The notes under the pieces: generated by a model | What the model saw: only the letters and a program-made list of their open reading frames with translations | Told to the model about the DNA's origin: nothing | Database searches by the model: none | Shown: positions 25,549-34,485 of the stretch, in pieces | Position numbering within the stretch: position 1 is the first letter of the stretch | How the letters are laid out: each line of letters begins with the position of its first letter | From: Niastella populi | GTDB lineage: Bacteria > Bacteroidota > Bacteroidia > Chitinophagales > Chitinophagaceae | Direction of reading: 5' to 3' | DNA length: 64,000 nucleotides | NCBI RefSeq assembly: GCF_002078015.1 | Contig: NZ_LWBP01000156.1 | Span: forward strand, 62,001 to 126,000 | Translations under genes and position numbers: made by a program

Positions 25549-26859
25549 ATGAGAGAACTCACCTCCTGTATCCGAAAGACGTTGGGATTGATCGTACTGT
25601 GTATCTTCTCCGGTTTATGGTCCTTTGCTCAGGACCGGCAGCCGGGCGATACCGCATTCCAGGGCCATAAGCATATCGACACTATTCCGTTTATTGTCGA
25701 CTCTGCCGAGGTGGCCCTGCGTATAAAGAATCTCAATCCTTACTTTACCCTGCACGTTGATTCCACGCTGGCATACAAACTGGAGATCAATAAAGATCAA
25801 TCGAAATATTACTGGTTCCTGCGCAACCCGCCGGTGGGCCTTCGTATAAATAAGGACAATGGCTTACTCTCCTTTAAAGTTGAAAAGTCATTTTTCCTTT
25901 CAGGTAAGCTGAAATATGATTATCAATACAAGGTGAATGTAGGGGTGCAGAACCTCGAAGTGCCCAACGATCACGTAGATACTTCCTTCTATATCACCTT
26001 TTATAATACCGATATCATTCAATCGAGAGTTAAACCTACTATCGGTTCAACCGTAGTGATCGATGAGGGCGATACGGTAGCATTTAAAATACTTTGCGAG
26101 AACGGCAACTTCCCAATCGAAAACATCACTTTTTTTTCAAATTTGCCGGTAAAAGGCGCCACCCTGGTAAAAAAGTGTGATGATGATTTTATATGGTCGC
26201 CATCATTTGATTTTGTAAAGGAAAGCGACCCCGGCAAGGAACGCACGGTAGTTTTAAGTTTTGTTGGGGCCAATAAATTTATGGTGCGCGATACCGCCCA
26301 GGTTAAAATTGTGGTAAAGGATGCGCTGAACTATCCATTGACCTTAGAGGATTATAAACTCACCGTAAATGTGATCAATAGCTATGTGCTTCGTTTGAAA
26401 TATACCTTCCTGATGCTTGACAAAGGGGTAAAGAACACTAAATCGACCCGCACCACTTTTGATATTACCGGTTCTACCACCGCTTTAACCGGAAGCATTT
26501 TGTCTTCATCCAAGGGCGCCAATGAACAGAGTATCGGAAAGGTACTTCCGAGTGTGGGCGTTTCGCTGGTTCCGGTAAAAGAGGCCGTTGCGCCGCAGAA
26601 GGTTACCGAAATGAACCAGGCCTCACAGGTGAGAACGGCGATCAAAAGGCTGGAATATATGGTGAGCGACAATGCCCTGGTGGGTGAACGCGATCCCGAT
26701 ATTGCCCGCAAAACAGCCAAACTGAAAGAAGAATTAAAACAGATGCAGGTTCAGCTGGTTGATATACCCATTGAAATAACCAGCGAAATGAGCGAGAAGG
26801 AACTGAACCAGTATTTTAACAGTCCGAAGGTTTTGAAAAAGTACCGGGTAAAGAGATAA
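25549..26859 (+). CDS. Unknown exported protein with a cadherin-like middle region
   Basis: 436 residues from ATG 25549. The ATG at 25522 would lie in the hsp20 terminator tail. The signal peptide ends near FAQ. The middle part (NPPVGLRINKDNGLLSFKVE, then PTIGSTVVIDEGDTVAFKI) resembles Ig/cadherin-like repeats. The C-terminal 120 residues are charged, with a predicted helical KTAKLKEELKQMQVQL segment. No enzyme motif is visible. A TAACTTCG sequence 7 bp before the ATG resembles a -7 box, so the mRNA may have almost no leader. The TAA stop begins an 8-bp repeat. Confidence 0.82.
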   Translation: MRELTSCIRKTLGLIVLCIFSGLWSFAQDRQPGDTAFQGHKHIDTIPFIVDSAEVALRIKNLNPYFTLHVDSTLAYKLEINKDQSKYYWFLRNPPVGLRINKDNGLLSFKVEKSFFLSGKLKYDYQYKVNVGVQNLEVPNDHVDTSFYITFYNTDIIQSRVKPTIGSTVVIDEGDTVAFKILCENGNFPIENITFFSNLPVKGATLVKKCDDDFIWSPSFDFVKESDPGKERTVVLSFVGANKFMVRDTAQVKIVVKDALNYPLTLEDYKLTVNVINSYVLRLKYTFLMLDKGVKNTKSTRTTFDITGSTTALTGSILSSSKGANEQSIGKVLPSVGVSLVPVKEAVAPQKVTEMNQASQVRTAIKRLEYMVSDNALVGERDPDIARKTAKLKEELKQMQVQLVDIPIEITSEMSEKELNQYFNSPKVLKKYRVKR

Positions 26860-26945
26860 TTAGCTAATGTACTAATGGAATACAGGTAATGTGGGTGCTG
26901 CGCATGTGCAATTGATTAATGTGCTAATTTGATAATTCGATAGTC
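26857..26945 (+). repeat. TAAT-type 8-bp repeat starting at a stop codon
   Basis: TAATTAGC, TAATGTAC, TAATGGAA with the first TAA being the stop of the 25549 gene, then GGAATACAG and further units TAATGTGC, TAATTTGA, TAATTCGA at about 26918-26941. Confidence 0.8.
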
Positions 26946-26952
26946 AAATAAT

Positions 26953-26988
26953 AAAAAATCCCCCGGACAAGAGTCGGGGGATTTTTTT
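26953..26988. terminator. Bidirectional terminator between convergent genes
   Basis: AAATCCCCCG and CGGGGGATTT pair around the loop, with A-run and T-run on opposite sides, so it serves both the 25549-26859 and the 27025-27516 genes. Confidence 0.88.
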
Positions 26989-26999
26989 ATAGTATTGTA

Positions 27000-27027
27000 A
27001 TTATCACATTATCGAATTATCACATTA
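27000..27027 (-). repeat. TAATGTGA/TAATTCGA repeat at the 27025 stop codon
   Basis: Minus strand: TAATGTGA, TAATTCGA, TAATGTGA, TAATTACA. The first TAA is the stop codon of the NTF2-like gene, and TAA then recurs every 8 bp in all three frames. Confidence 0.85.
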
Positions 27028-27516
27028 TTTTTCACAAACCTTCCGCCGTGTATCAATCAGGAAATGGATCTTCCAGCCGTCTTCGAGCCTTACCAGGTGA
27101 AAAGAATTGACGCCGCAATGGCGGAACTTGCCTTTGTAATAGAACTCGTAGGGCGTCCATACCACAGCAAGCGGGCCATCGATAAGAATAGTGCCGAACT
27201 GAATGCGTTCATCGGCCTCCCCTGATTTCTGCTGACCGGTAATTTTTACAAAGTCGGCGAACTTTTCGCTTCGTACATACACCTTCTTCTTCTTATTGGT
27301 AGCAACGGTGTTCAGGATGGGCTCGGCGGTAAATGCAGATTTCAGCACCGTGGTATCGGCGTTCTTCATGCCTTCAAACAACCGGTTAATGGTGGCTTTC
27401 ACCGAATCTTCCGTTGTTGGGGAATCTTCGGTTGTTGGGGCCTTCGCCTCTTCCTGCGCCCGCACTGCGCCTGTTATGGCCGTAAGTATCGTAAATAATA
27501 TTGCAAATCGTTTCAT
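27025..27516 (-). CDS. Exported NTF2-like (SnoaL/lumazine-binding-like) protein
   Basis: 163 residues with a signal peptide ending VRAQ and a short duplicated linker (TTEDSPTTEDS). The rest has the cone-shaped NTF2-like pattern: a helical start (INRLFEGMKNADTTVLKSAF) and strands such as GPLAVVWTPYEFYYKG and VNSFHLVRLEDGWKIHFLID. Family members are often annotated as putative lumazine-binding. No catalytic residues can be assigned. It follows the arginine decarboxylase gene by 25 bp in the same direction. Confidence 0.82.
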   Translation of the reverse strand: MKRFAILFTILTAITGAVRAQEEAKAPTTEDSPTTEDSVKATINRLFEGMKNADTTVLKSAFTAEPILNTVATNKKKKVYVRSEKFADFVKITGQQKSGEADERIQFGTILIDGPLAVVWTPYEFYYKGKFRHCGVNSFHLVRLEDGWKIHFLIDTRRKVCEK

Positions 27517-27541
27517 GTAATAACTTAACGAGATCGGTGAA

Positions 27542-28936
27542 CTAATATCCTAAAATCTTCAACATGCTTTGAGCGGTTTGCTCTTTCGCATACACCCAGT
27601 CCACCAATTTACCGTTTTTATCGTGACCGACAATAACGTGTTTGGGCGACGGAATAAGGCAGTGTTTAATACCGCCGTAACCGCTGATCTGGTCCTGGTA
27701 AGCGCCGGTATGGAAAAACCCTACGTACAGGGGCTCGCCATTATTAAGCTTTGGCAGGAACACCTCGTTGATATGTTCCTCCGAGTCGTAATAGTCGTGG
27801 CTGTCGCAGGTGATACCGCCCAGCACCACACGCTGGTATTCCTGGTCCCATTTATTAACGGGCAGCATCAGGAACTTTTCTCCAATACCCCAGGTATCGG
27901 GTAATGTGGTGATGAACGATGAATCGATCATATACCAGATCTCACGATCGTTCTGGGTTTTTTGTCCGATTACGCTGTAAATATGCGCCATGCTCTCCCC
28001 TACGGTATAGCTGCCGAATTCGGTGAAGATGTGCGGCATCTGTACATTGTTCTTTTTGCAGGCTTTTTTGATGTTGCCTACAATTTCATTGATCATGAAC
28101 TGGTAGTCGTATTCAAAACCAAGCGAGTGTTTGATGGGGAAACCGCCGCCGATATTGATAGAATCGAGTTCAGGGCATATTTTCTTAAGCTGGCAATACA
28201 GGTTGATCACCTTGTTGAGCTCACTCCAGTAATAGATATCATCCTTGATACCTTTGTTGAGGAAGATGTGAAGCATCTTCAACTGGAAACGGTCTTCATT
28301 GCCTTCAATTTTATCAACGTAGAACTCCAGCACGTCCCTGGCACGGAAACCGAGGCGGGAAGTATAGAACGGGAATGTCGGTTCTTCTTCCGCCGCTACC
28401 CTGATGCCGAGTTTGAAAGGAACTTTTACCGATTTTTTATATTGCTGCAGTTCTTCTCTGTTATCGAGGATGGGCACCACATTCTTGAAGCCGGTGTTCA
28501 GCAGGTTGGCTATGCGGCTGGTGTAGGTCTTTTGTTTATACCCGTTGCAAATGATGAATGTGTCCTTGGTGATCTTTTTTCGGGCGTACAGCTTTTTGAT
28601 TATCTCGATATCGTAAGCGTAAGATGTTTCGAGATGAATATCGTGTTTCAGCGCCTCTTCAACCACAAACGAAAAGTGGGAGCTTTTGGTGCAATAGCAA
28701 TAGTTGTATTCACCTTCGTACCTGTGCTTTTTGATAGCGTTGGCAAACATCTTTTTTGCCTTTTTGATCTGCATACCGATCTTGGGAAGATAGGTAAGTT
28801 TCATGGGCGTGCCATATTTGGCTATAAGCGATTTGAGCTCGAGCCCGTTGAAATGCAGATAGCTGTCTTTTACATCGAACCCTTCCTGGGGAAAGTTAAA
28901 GGTCTGGTGCACCAGGTCGGTGTACGAGTTATTCAT
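27542..28936 (-). CDS. speA: Arginine decarboxylase (PLP-dependent)
   Basis: 464 residues of the fold-III decarboxylase type found in Bacteroidota. It converts arginine to agmatine, the first step of polyamine synthesis by that route. The PLP-binding lysine is in YCYCTKSSHFSF (about residue 84), the phosphate loop is INIGGGFPIKHS and the C-terminal active-site strand is GGITCDSHDYYDSE. It has a good promoter at 29014-29043, about 75 bp upstream, and probably reads on into the NTF2-like gene. Confidence 0.9.
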   Translation of the reverse strand: MNNSYTDLVHQTFNFPQEGFDVKDSYLHFNGLELKSLIAKYGTPMKLTYLPKIGMQIKKAKKMFANAIKKHRYEGEYNYCYCTKSSHFSFVVEEALKHDIHLETSYAYDIEIIKKLYARKKITKDTFIICNGYKQKTYTSRIANLLNTGFKNVVPILDNREELQQYKKSVKVPFKLGIRVAAEEEPTFPFYTSRLGFRARDVLEFYVDKIEGNEDRFQLKMLHIFLNKGIKDDIYYWSELNKVINLYCQLKKICPELDSINIGGGFPIKHSLGFEYDYQFMINEIVGNIKKACKKNNVQMPHIFTEFGSYTVGESMAHIYSVIGQKTQNDREIWYMIDSSFITTLPDTWGIGEKFLMLPVNKWDQEYQRVVLGGITCDSHDYYDSEEHINEVFLPKLNNGEPLYVGFFHTGAYQDQISGYGGIKHCLIPSPKHVIVGHDKNGKLVDWVYAKEQTAQSMLKILGY

Positions 28937-29013
28937 GTACTGGTTCAGGTTGCTGATGGCTGTGAATTTTAATGGTCAGAAAAAGTTGTACCCAAACTGA
29001 AAAAAAATTATTG

Positions 29014-29043
29014 CAAAAGTAATCGTTTGAACAATTTTTCAAA
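29014..29043 (-). promoter_or_regulatory. Promoter of the arginine decarboxylase gene
   Basis: Minus strand: TTTG (29040-29043), 18 bp, TACTTTTG (29014-29021). Both boxes fit the Bacteroidota sigma consensus TTTG-N19-TAnnTTTG. Confidence 0.75.
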
Positions 29044-29084
29044 TAAAAAAACATGCCGGGACAAAAATTGTCAATATGTTGTTA

Positions 29085-29119
29085 GTTGCCGGATTCCGGT
29101 TACCGGTTGCCGGGTACCG
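29085..29119. repeat. GTTGCCG/GTTACCG 7-bp repeat
   Basis: Units GTTGCCG, GATTCCG, GTTACCG, GTTGCCG, GGTACCG in exact 7-bp register between the arginine decarboxylase promoter and the rplT terminator. The family recurs near 30077-30150 and inside the coding sequence at 63480. Confidence 0.75.
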
Positions 29120-29230
29120 GGGGTAAATTCCTGAACCGCTATAGGTGGGAACAGGTCTTTGTTGATGTGGCCATTTTCTTCCCGGCCATCCCGGTCCTGA
29201 ACCCTGCAGCGTTGTTAAGTAAATGTTACT

Positions 29231-29265
29231 TAAAAAAAAACGGGTGCCTTTTAAAAGACACCCGT
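29231..29265 (-). terminator. Terminator of the rpmI-rplT unit
   Basis: ACGGGTG and CACCCGT flank TTTTAAAA to give a 12-bp hairpin. On the minus strand nine T follow. Confidence 0.9.
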
Positions 29266-29289
29266 GATATATTGTTTGCTTTTGCAAGC

Positions 29290-29634
29290 TTATTTTACAG
29301 AAGCGATCAGGTTCTTGAAAGTCTCAGGCTCATTCATAGCCAGGTCGGCCAGGATCTTACGATCGAGGGTGATACCTTTCACGTTCAATTTGTGAATGAA
29401 CTCAGAGTATGTTAAACCTTCGGCGCGTACAGCGGCATTGATACGTGCGATCCACAGTGCGCGGTATTCTCTTTTCTTTAATTTACGGCCTACATATTTA
29501 TATTGCAGACCTTTCTCCATTACGTTTTTCGCAACGGTATATACATTTTTACGTTTGCCGTAGTAACCTTTGGCGGCTTTCAGAATCCTCTTGCGGCGTG
29601 CCCGTGATGCTACAGCATTTACTGAACGTGGCAT
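29290..29634 (-). CDS. rplT: 50S ribosomal protein L20
   Basis: 114 residues, highly basic, starting [19 protein letters not shown] with the conserved [17 protein letters not shown] helix and a C-terminal globular part. It binds 23S rRNA early in assembly and in other bacteria represses its own operon. It follows rpmI by 44 bp. Confidence 0.98.
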   Translation of the reverse strand: MPRSVNAVASRARRKRILKAAKGYYGKRKNVYTVAKNVMEKGLQYKYVGRKLKKREYRALWIARINAAVRAEGLTYSEFIHKLNVKGITLDRKILADLAMNEPETFKNLIASVK

Positions 29635-29678
29635 ATCTTAATAATTTGAAAATTTAAAATTGGTTAAAGGGGACGGGT

Positions 29679-29876
29679 TTACTTCAGTCTCAGCAAACGC
29701 TTAACGAAGTCAACATTGGATTTGTGTACAACACCATCTTTGTTGAGTTTGCGTTTACGGCGATTAGACTTTTTGGTAAGAATGTGACGCTTGAAGGATT
29801 TCTGATGCGTGATCTTTCCGGTGCCGGTTACTTTAAATCTTTTTTTGGCACTCGAGTTTGTTTTAACCTTTGGCAT
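29679..29876 (-). CDS. rpmI: 50S ribosomal protein L35
   Basis: 65 residues, basic, starting [20 protein letters not shown] with the usual [14 protein letters not shown] block. It is the first gene of a two-gene unit with its own promoter at 29996-30027, separated from infC by a terminator. Confidence 0.98.
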   Translation of the reverse strand: MPKVKTNSSAKKRFKVTGTGKITHQKSFKRHILTKKSNRRKRKLNKDGVVHKSNVDFVKRLLRLK

Positions 29877-29995
29877 AAGTTAAATACCTTTTCTTGTGAT
29901 ACCCTGCTGGCGCTCCCGAACTGACGGGAAACTTTTTGGGCCTTGTGGGCAATGTTGTTTTATAGGTTATAGCCGATAAAACGTAAAATGGAGCG

Positions 29996-30027
29996 CAAAG
30001 GTAGGTTTATTTATAACAACCGCCAAA
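29996..30027 (-). promoter_or_regulatory. Internal promoter for rpmI-rplT
   Basis: Minus strand: TTTG (30024-30027), 20 bp, TACCTTTG (29996-30003), an excellent Bacteroidota match. The leader to the rpmI ATG would be about 110 nt, long enough to hold a control structure, though I could not identify an L20-type leader by eye. The 340-bp gap 29877-30216 otherwise holds degenerate GTTATCG/GTTGCCA repeats (30077-30150). Confidence 0.75.
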
Positions 30028-30160
30028 AGAATAGCTGCGAATGACGAAGTTAATTGTTGATTGATTATTAAGAAGTTATCGGTTGCCAGTTTCCAGGTAC
30101 GGGGGCTTAGGCTTCGAGCATCGCTTTAACGCGGTTATCGGCACCCGGCACCGGTAAACT

Positions 30161-30193
30161 AAAAAAAGCACCCCTCCTTGCGGAAGAATGCTT
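30161..30193 (-). terminator. Probable terminator of infC
   Basis: AAAGCA and TGCTTT with an internal imperfect pairing (CCTCC/GGAAG) and a T-run on the minus strand. Weaker than the other terminators in this window. Confidence 0.55.
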
Positions 30194-30216
30194 TAAAGCT
30201 CGATCTATAGCTGAAT

Positions 30217-30801
30217 TTAGCCTTCTTTTTTCTTCTGCTTGCCTTTGGGCGAAATGATCATCAGCATGCGTTTACCTTCCAGTTTCGGCAAGCCTTCGGG
30301 CTGACCAACTTCTGCCAGGCGCTCTGCAAATTTCAACAGCACCAGCTCACCCCGTTCCTTGAACATGATGGCGCGGCCTTTAAACTGCACATATGCCTTT
30401 ACTTTATTGCCTTCTTTTAAAAAGCTTTCAGCATGGCGTGCTTTAAAATCAAAGTCGTGATCATCTGTACCAGGCGTAAAACGGATCTCCTTTACCTCGG
30501 CCGTTTTACTCTTCGACTTCATCTCCTTTTCCTTCTTCTTCTTCTCGTACAGAAATTTATTATAGTCAATGATCTTACAAACGGGTGGGTCAGCCTGCGG
30601 CGAAATCTCTACCAGGTCAAGCTGTTGTTCCTGAGCCATTTTCATGGCTTCCTGAATAGAATATACTCCTACTTCTACATTATCGCCAACCAAACGTACC
30701 TGCGGTACGCGTATCATGTTGTTGGTGCGATGTTCCTGCTGTTGTTCTTTCTTAAATCGGGGATTGAAATTACCTCTCGGTTGTCTCGGTGGAAATGCCA
30801 T
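30217..30801 (-). CDS. infC: Translation initiation factor IF-3
   Basis: 194 residues. The N-terminal domain contains IRVPQVRLVGDNVEVGVYS, then a helix DLVEISPQADPPVCKIIDY and the Lys-rich linker. The C-terminal domain includes EIRFTPGTDDHDF and ends in a Lys tail. It has a 30-residue basic extension before the usual IF-3 start, which is common in the phylum. IF-3 often uses an unusual start codon, but here an ATG in frame is used. It lies 156 bp after thrS. Confidence 0.97.
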   Translation of the reverse strand: MAFPPRQPRGNFNPRFKKEQQQEHRTNNMIRVPQVRLVGDNVEVGVYSIQEAMKMAQEQQLDLVEISPQADPPVCKIIDYNKFLYEKKKKEKEMKSKSKTAEVKEIRFTPGTDDHDFDFKARHAESFLKEGNKVKAYVQFKGRAIMFKERGELVLLKFAERLAEVGQPEGLPKLEGKRMLMIISPKGKQKKKEG

Positions 30802-30957
30802 TTAAATCTTTTAATTAAACAATTTTTTAGTGTGGCGCCCAGGCTACTTCTGAAGCACCGGTTTTGAATGTTGATTTTGTTTTCGAATGTATGTTACGGA
30901 CCAAAATGCGTTCTTCGTCCTAAGTTATGAAATCTATACGAACCTGCAACTACAAAC

Positions 30958-32904
30958 TTATTCTCCCCGGCGTTCTTTGATCTCGGCCCTGGCCTCATTG
31001 ATGAACTCATCCAGGCCTTTGGTGATATTACCCGCATCGCCCCTGCCCTGGCGGCGTACAGCCACCTGGTTCTCATTCGCCTCTTTTTCACCTACAACCA
31101 GCATGTAAGGCACTTTCATCAGCTCGGTATCGCGGATCTTTTTGCCTATTTTTTCGTTGCGGTCGTCCACTTCGGCACGAATATCTGCATTTTTCAGTGA
31201 TTCCAAAACACTATTTGCGTATGGCAGGAACTTGTCACTGATAGGCAGGATCTTTACCTGAACCGGCGCCAGCCACAACGGGAATTTACCGGCATAATGC
31301 TCGAGCAGGAAGCCAATGAACCGCTCATGGGTGCCCAGGGGCGCCCGGTGAATGATCAATGGGGCTTCTGCGGAATTTTCCTTATTGGTGTACTCCAGTT
31401 TGAAACGGCGGCCCTGCGCAAAATCAACCTGGTTGGTGGCCAGGGTAAACTCACGGCCTATTACGCTCCAGATCTGCACATCAATTTTTGGACCATAGAA
31501 TGCGCCCTCATCGGGGATCTCTACATAAGGGATATTCGATTCTATCAATACCTGCCGAACCATATCCTCGGTTTCCTTCCACAGTTCCGGTTCGTTAATG
31601 TATTTCTGACCCAGCTTTGAAGGTTCATGTAACGATAAACGCATTACGTATTTGTCGATGCCGAAGATCCTGAAATACTTAAGGTACATTTCGTTCACGG
31701 CCCTGAACTCGTTGGCAAATTGTTCGCGGGTGCAATAGATATGCGCATCGTTCATATGTAAACAACGCACACGCATCAGTCCAAACAGCTCCCCGCTTTG
31801 CTCGTAACGGTAACAGGTACCGTACTCGGCCAGTCGCAACGGAAGGTCTTTGTAACTTCTGGGCTCTGCGCTGAAGATCTTATGGTGGTGCGGACAGTTC
31901 ATTGCCTTCAGGTAGTACTTCTGCCCGTCCAGTTCCATGGGCGGGAACATACTATCCTGGTAATACGGCAGGTGACCGCTGGTAATGTACATACTTTCCT
32001 TGGCAATGTGCGGGGTTACCACTCTTTTGTAACCGCCGGCCTGCTCGGTTTCCTTGGCCAGTTTTTCCAGCTCTTCAATAATGATGGTGCCGTTGGGCAT
32101 CCATAAAGGCAAACCAGGGCCTACATCATCATCCATGGTGAAAATTCCCAATTCCTTACCCAACTTGCGGTGATCGCGTTTTTTAGCTTCTTCCAATAAG
32201 GTCAGGTATTCATCGAGTTCTTTCTGTGAAGGGAAAGTAACACCATAAACACGGGTCAACTGCTTATTGTTCGAATCGCCTTTCCAGTAAGCACCGGCAA
32301 TGCTGGTAAGCTTAATGGCTTTTATGGGCGCGGTTGACGGAATATGCGGTCCGCGGCACAGGTCGGTAAAACCGCCCTGTGTATAGAATGTGATCGATCC
32401 GTCGGTAAGGTTGCCCAGCAGATCGAGTTTATATTCGTCGCCTTTATCGGTAAAATATTTAATGGCTTCGGCCTTTGCCATTTCTTTACGAACGTAACTG
32501 TTGTTCTGTTTAGCCAGCTCGTTCATTTTCTTTTCCAGTTTTGCCAGGTCTTCTTCGGTGAGCTTGCGGTCGCCGAGGTCCATGTCGTAGTAAAATCCGG
32601 CCTGGCTTTCCAGTGCAGGGCCAACCCAGAACTTCACACCGGGGAACAGGCTTTCAACGGCTTCAGCCATCAGGTGAGCCGAAGAGTGCCAGAAGGTTAA
32701 TTTACCGTCCTTATCGTCCCACGTGAGTAAGTTTAGGGTAGCGTCTGTGGTAATGGGACGCGTGGCATCCCACACTTCGCCATTAACTTTTGCGGCCAAT
32801 ACTTTTCGAGCCAATCCTTCGCTGATCGACTTCGCTATTTCCAAACCAGTGGTTCCTTCATTGTACTCCCGTACATTTCCATCCGGGAAAGTAATTTTAA
32901 TCAT
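30958..32904 (-). CDS. thrS: Threonyl-tRNA synthetase
   Basis: 648 residues with TGS domain (ITFPDGNVREYNEGTTGLEI), editing domain (WHSSAHLMAEAVESLFPG with its HxxxH), class II core (KAMNCPHHHKIF, LRLAEYGTCYRYEQSGE) and C-terminal anticodon-binding domain (PVQVKILPISDKFLPYA). Full length. The gene order thrS-infC-rpmI-rplT is the classic translation cluster. The 5' region carries a 22-bp imperfect inverted repeat 30 bp before the start. Confidence 0.98.
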   Translation of the reverse strand: MIKITFPDGNVREYNEGTTGLEIAKSISEGLARKVLAAKVNGEVWDATRPITTDATLNLLTWDDKDGKLTFWHSSAHLMAEAVESLFPGVKFWVGPALESQAGFYYDMDLGDRKLTEEDLAKLEKKMNELAKQNNSYVRKEMAKAEAIKYFTDKGDEYKLDLLGNLTDGSITFYTQGGFTDLCRGPHIPSTAPIKAIKLTSIAGAYWKGDSNNKQLTRVYGVTFPSQKELDEYLTLLEEAKKRDHRKLGKELGIFTMDDDVGPGLPLWMPNGTIIIEELEKLAKETEQAGGYKRVVTPHIAKESMYITSGHLPYYQDSMFPPMELDGQKYYLKAMNCPHHHKIFSAEPRSYKDLPLRLAEYGTCYRYEQSGELFGLMRVRCLHMNDAHIYCTREQFANEFRAVNEMYLKYFRIFGIDKYVMRLSLHEPSKLGQKYINEPELWKETEDMVRQVLIESNIPYVEIPDEGAFYGPKIDVQIWSVIGREFTLATNQVDFAQGRRFKLEYTNKENSAEAPLIIHRAPLGTHERFIGFLLEHYAGKFPLWLAPVQVKILPISDKFLPYANSVLESLKNADIRAEVDDRNEKIGKKIRDTELMKVPYMLVVGEKEANENQVAVRRQGRGDAGNITKGLDEFINEARAEIKERRGE

Positions 32905-32933
32905 TTTATCACTACCTTTTTTTGTGACCGGTC

Positions 32934-32997
32934 ATACTTATAGGTGTGCCAAGCTTCAGATAACAGCGCAATGGTAAGCGTGGCACATCTATAGTAT
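32934..32997 (-). repeat. Inverted repeat in the thrS leader
   Basis: Arms at 32934-32956 and 32976-32997 pair over about 20 of 22 positions with one bulge; each contains the core AGRTGTGCCA. The loop is about 19 nt. It shares the AGATGTGCC core with the nested palindrome at 46402-46476. It could be a leader-RNA control structure or a mobile palindromic element. Confidence 0.65.
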
Positions 32998-33012
32998 AAG
33001 CCGGAAGAACGG

Positions 33013-33020
33013 CAAATTTA
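33013..33020 (-). promoter_or_regulatory. Possible -7 box of thrS
   Basis: TAAATTTG on the minus strand, about 110 bp before the start. The expected -33 position holds AATG rather than TTTG, so support is partial. If used, the inverted repeat lies wholly in the transcript leader. Confidence 0.4.
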
Positions 33021-33151
33021 ACGAACAATTTGCAGACCACCATTTACGATATGTGTCGTAAAAAACTAATTATTAAGTAATTTGCCGGTTAATGCCCGGG
33101 GTTTCCCGGTAATGCTTGGTTTAGTACCCAGATATAAAATCAGCGAATAAG

Positions 33152-34291
33152 ATGAAATCAGTTTTACTTTTTGTGCTTTTAGGCCTGGGTTTTTGTGTAC
33201 AGGCGCAGGATCTTACTGGCATTTGGCGTGGAAATTTCAAAAGAACGCCGGTGGGGGCTAATGGCCGCATGATGGAACTGCTGGGCGGCGATGAACGTTA
33301 TAAGTTTGAAGTTCAGGTAGATCAGAATAGTAAAAATTTCAGCGGTGTTACCTACTCTTACCTTACCACCGTGTTTTACGGAAAGGCAACCTGCAAGGGC
33401 ACGGTGAACCCTGCCACCAAACTGGTTCGGATCGAAGAGCTGAAAATAGTGGAAGTGCGTATGGCCGGCGGCAGCGATGCCTGTGTAATGACCCTGAATT
33501 TGAGATATTCAAAAGAAAACGATGAGGAATTCCTGGAAGGCACCTATACCAGCTTCAACACCCGCGATTCGGGCAACTGTGGCAAAGGGACGGTTTTTTT
33601 ACGCAAAGTGACCACTTCCGATTTTTATGAGGAACCCTTCCTGGTAAAAAAGCGAAAGGAAGAGAAAGGGTTAATAGCTAAAGTACCTCCGCCAAAAACC
33701 ACCACTTCAAAAGCCCCTGCGGTTAAGACAACCCCGAAAACAACACCTAAAACCACTCCGAAAACACCACCGGCCAGCACAGCCAAAAAAACGGTTACAA
33801 CAAATACTACCCAAAAACCCAATAATAAAACCATTGCCAAAACGCCGGAAACAAGACCCAATGTGAAAATAGTTCCGGTTGATTCGGCGAAAAAAACTGA
33901 GGTAAAAATGCCGCCGCTTGTCAACATTCCAACGCCAAAGGTGCTGGCCAGCCGCGAGAATGAACTGGTAAAGACCATTACTACCAGCGCCACCGAAATT
34001 GAGATCAATATTTACGACAATGGTACCGTCGACAATGATACTATTTCTGTTTACATTGATAAAAAGCTCGTGCTGGCAAGGAAGCGGTTAACTGAAAAGG
34101 CGATTACCCTCAAGGTAAACCTCGATGAAACTGACAGCTATCATGAACTGGTGATGGTGGCAGAGAACCTTGGTGAAATTCCACCCAATACTTCGCTGAT
34201 GGTGGTAAAGGCCGGCAAACAGCAATACGAGGTGCGGATCACCTCTACCGAACAGAAGAATGCGGTTGTGGTGTTTAAATATCAACCATAG
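33152..34291 (+). CDS. Unknown secreted two-domain protein with a Thr/Lys/Pro linker
   Basis: 379 residues. A signal peptide ends at about residue 19 (VQAQ). An N-terminal lipocalin-like domain starts LTGIWRGNF and holds paired cysteines. A low-complexity linker (about residues 180-235, repeats of KTTPKTT) follows. The C-terminal domain contains IEINIYDNGTVDNDTISVYI, then AENLGEIPPNTSLMVV and ends VVVFKYQP. The gene at 34486 encodes the same two domains without the linker, so they are paralogs. No known function; the TAG stop is followed by TAATTCGA repeats. Confidence 0.82.
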   Translation: MKSVLLFVLLGLGFCVQAQDLTGIWRGNFKRTPVGANGRMMELLGGDERYKFEVQVDQNSKNFSGVTYSYLTTVFYGKATCKGTVNPATKLVRIEELKIVEVRMAGGSDACVMTLNLRYSKENDEEFLEGTYTSFNTRDSGNCGKGTVFLRKVTTSDFYEEPFLVKKRKEEKGLIAKVPPPKTTTSKAPAVKTTPKTTPKTTPKTPPASTAKKTVTTNTTQKPNNKTIAKTPETRPNVKIVPVDSAKKTEVKMPPLVNIPTPKVLASRENELVKTITTSATEIEINIYDNGTVDNDTISVYIDKKLVLARKRLTEKAITLKVNLDETDSYHELVMVAENLGEIPPNTSLMVVKAGKQQYEVRITSTEQKNAVVVFKYQP

Positions 34292-34415
34292 TAATTCGAT
34301 AATTCGATAATGGAATACAAATTTTGAGCATGGAATACAGATTCCACGCGCAAGCACTCACAGCTGCTGTATTTCCATTAGCACATTAGCACATTAGCTA
34401 ATTATCACATTAGCA
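34289..34415 (+). repeat. TAATTCGA and ACATTAGC 8-bp repeats
   Basis: After TAG come TAATTCGA, TAATTCGA, TAATGGAA and two GGAATACA linkers. At 34376-34413 the ACATTAGC unit repeats about four times with TAATTATC. It occupies most of the gap between the two paralogous genes. Confidence 0.8.
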
Positions 34416-34485
34416 TTTTCTACCGTTTACATAAAATTATCTGTACATCTGCCTGGTACGTGGTAAATTCCAATAAAAATAGAGA

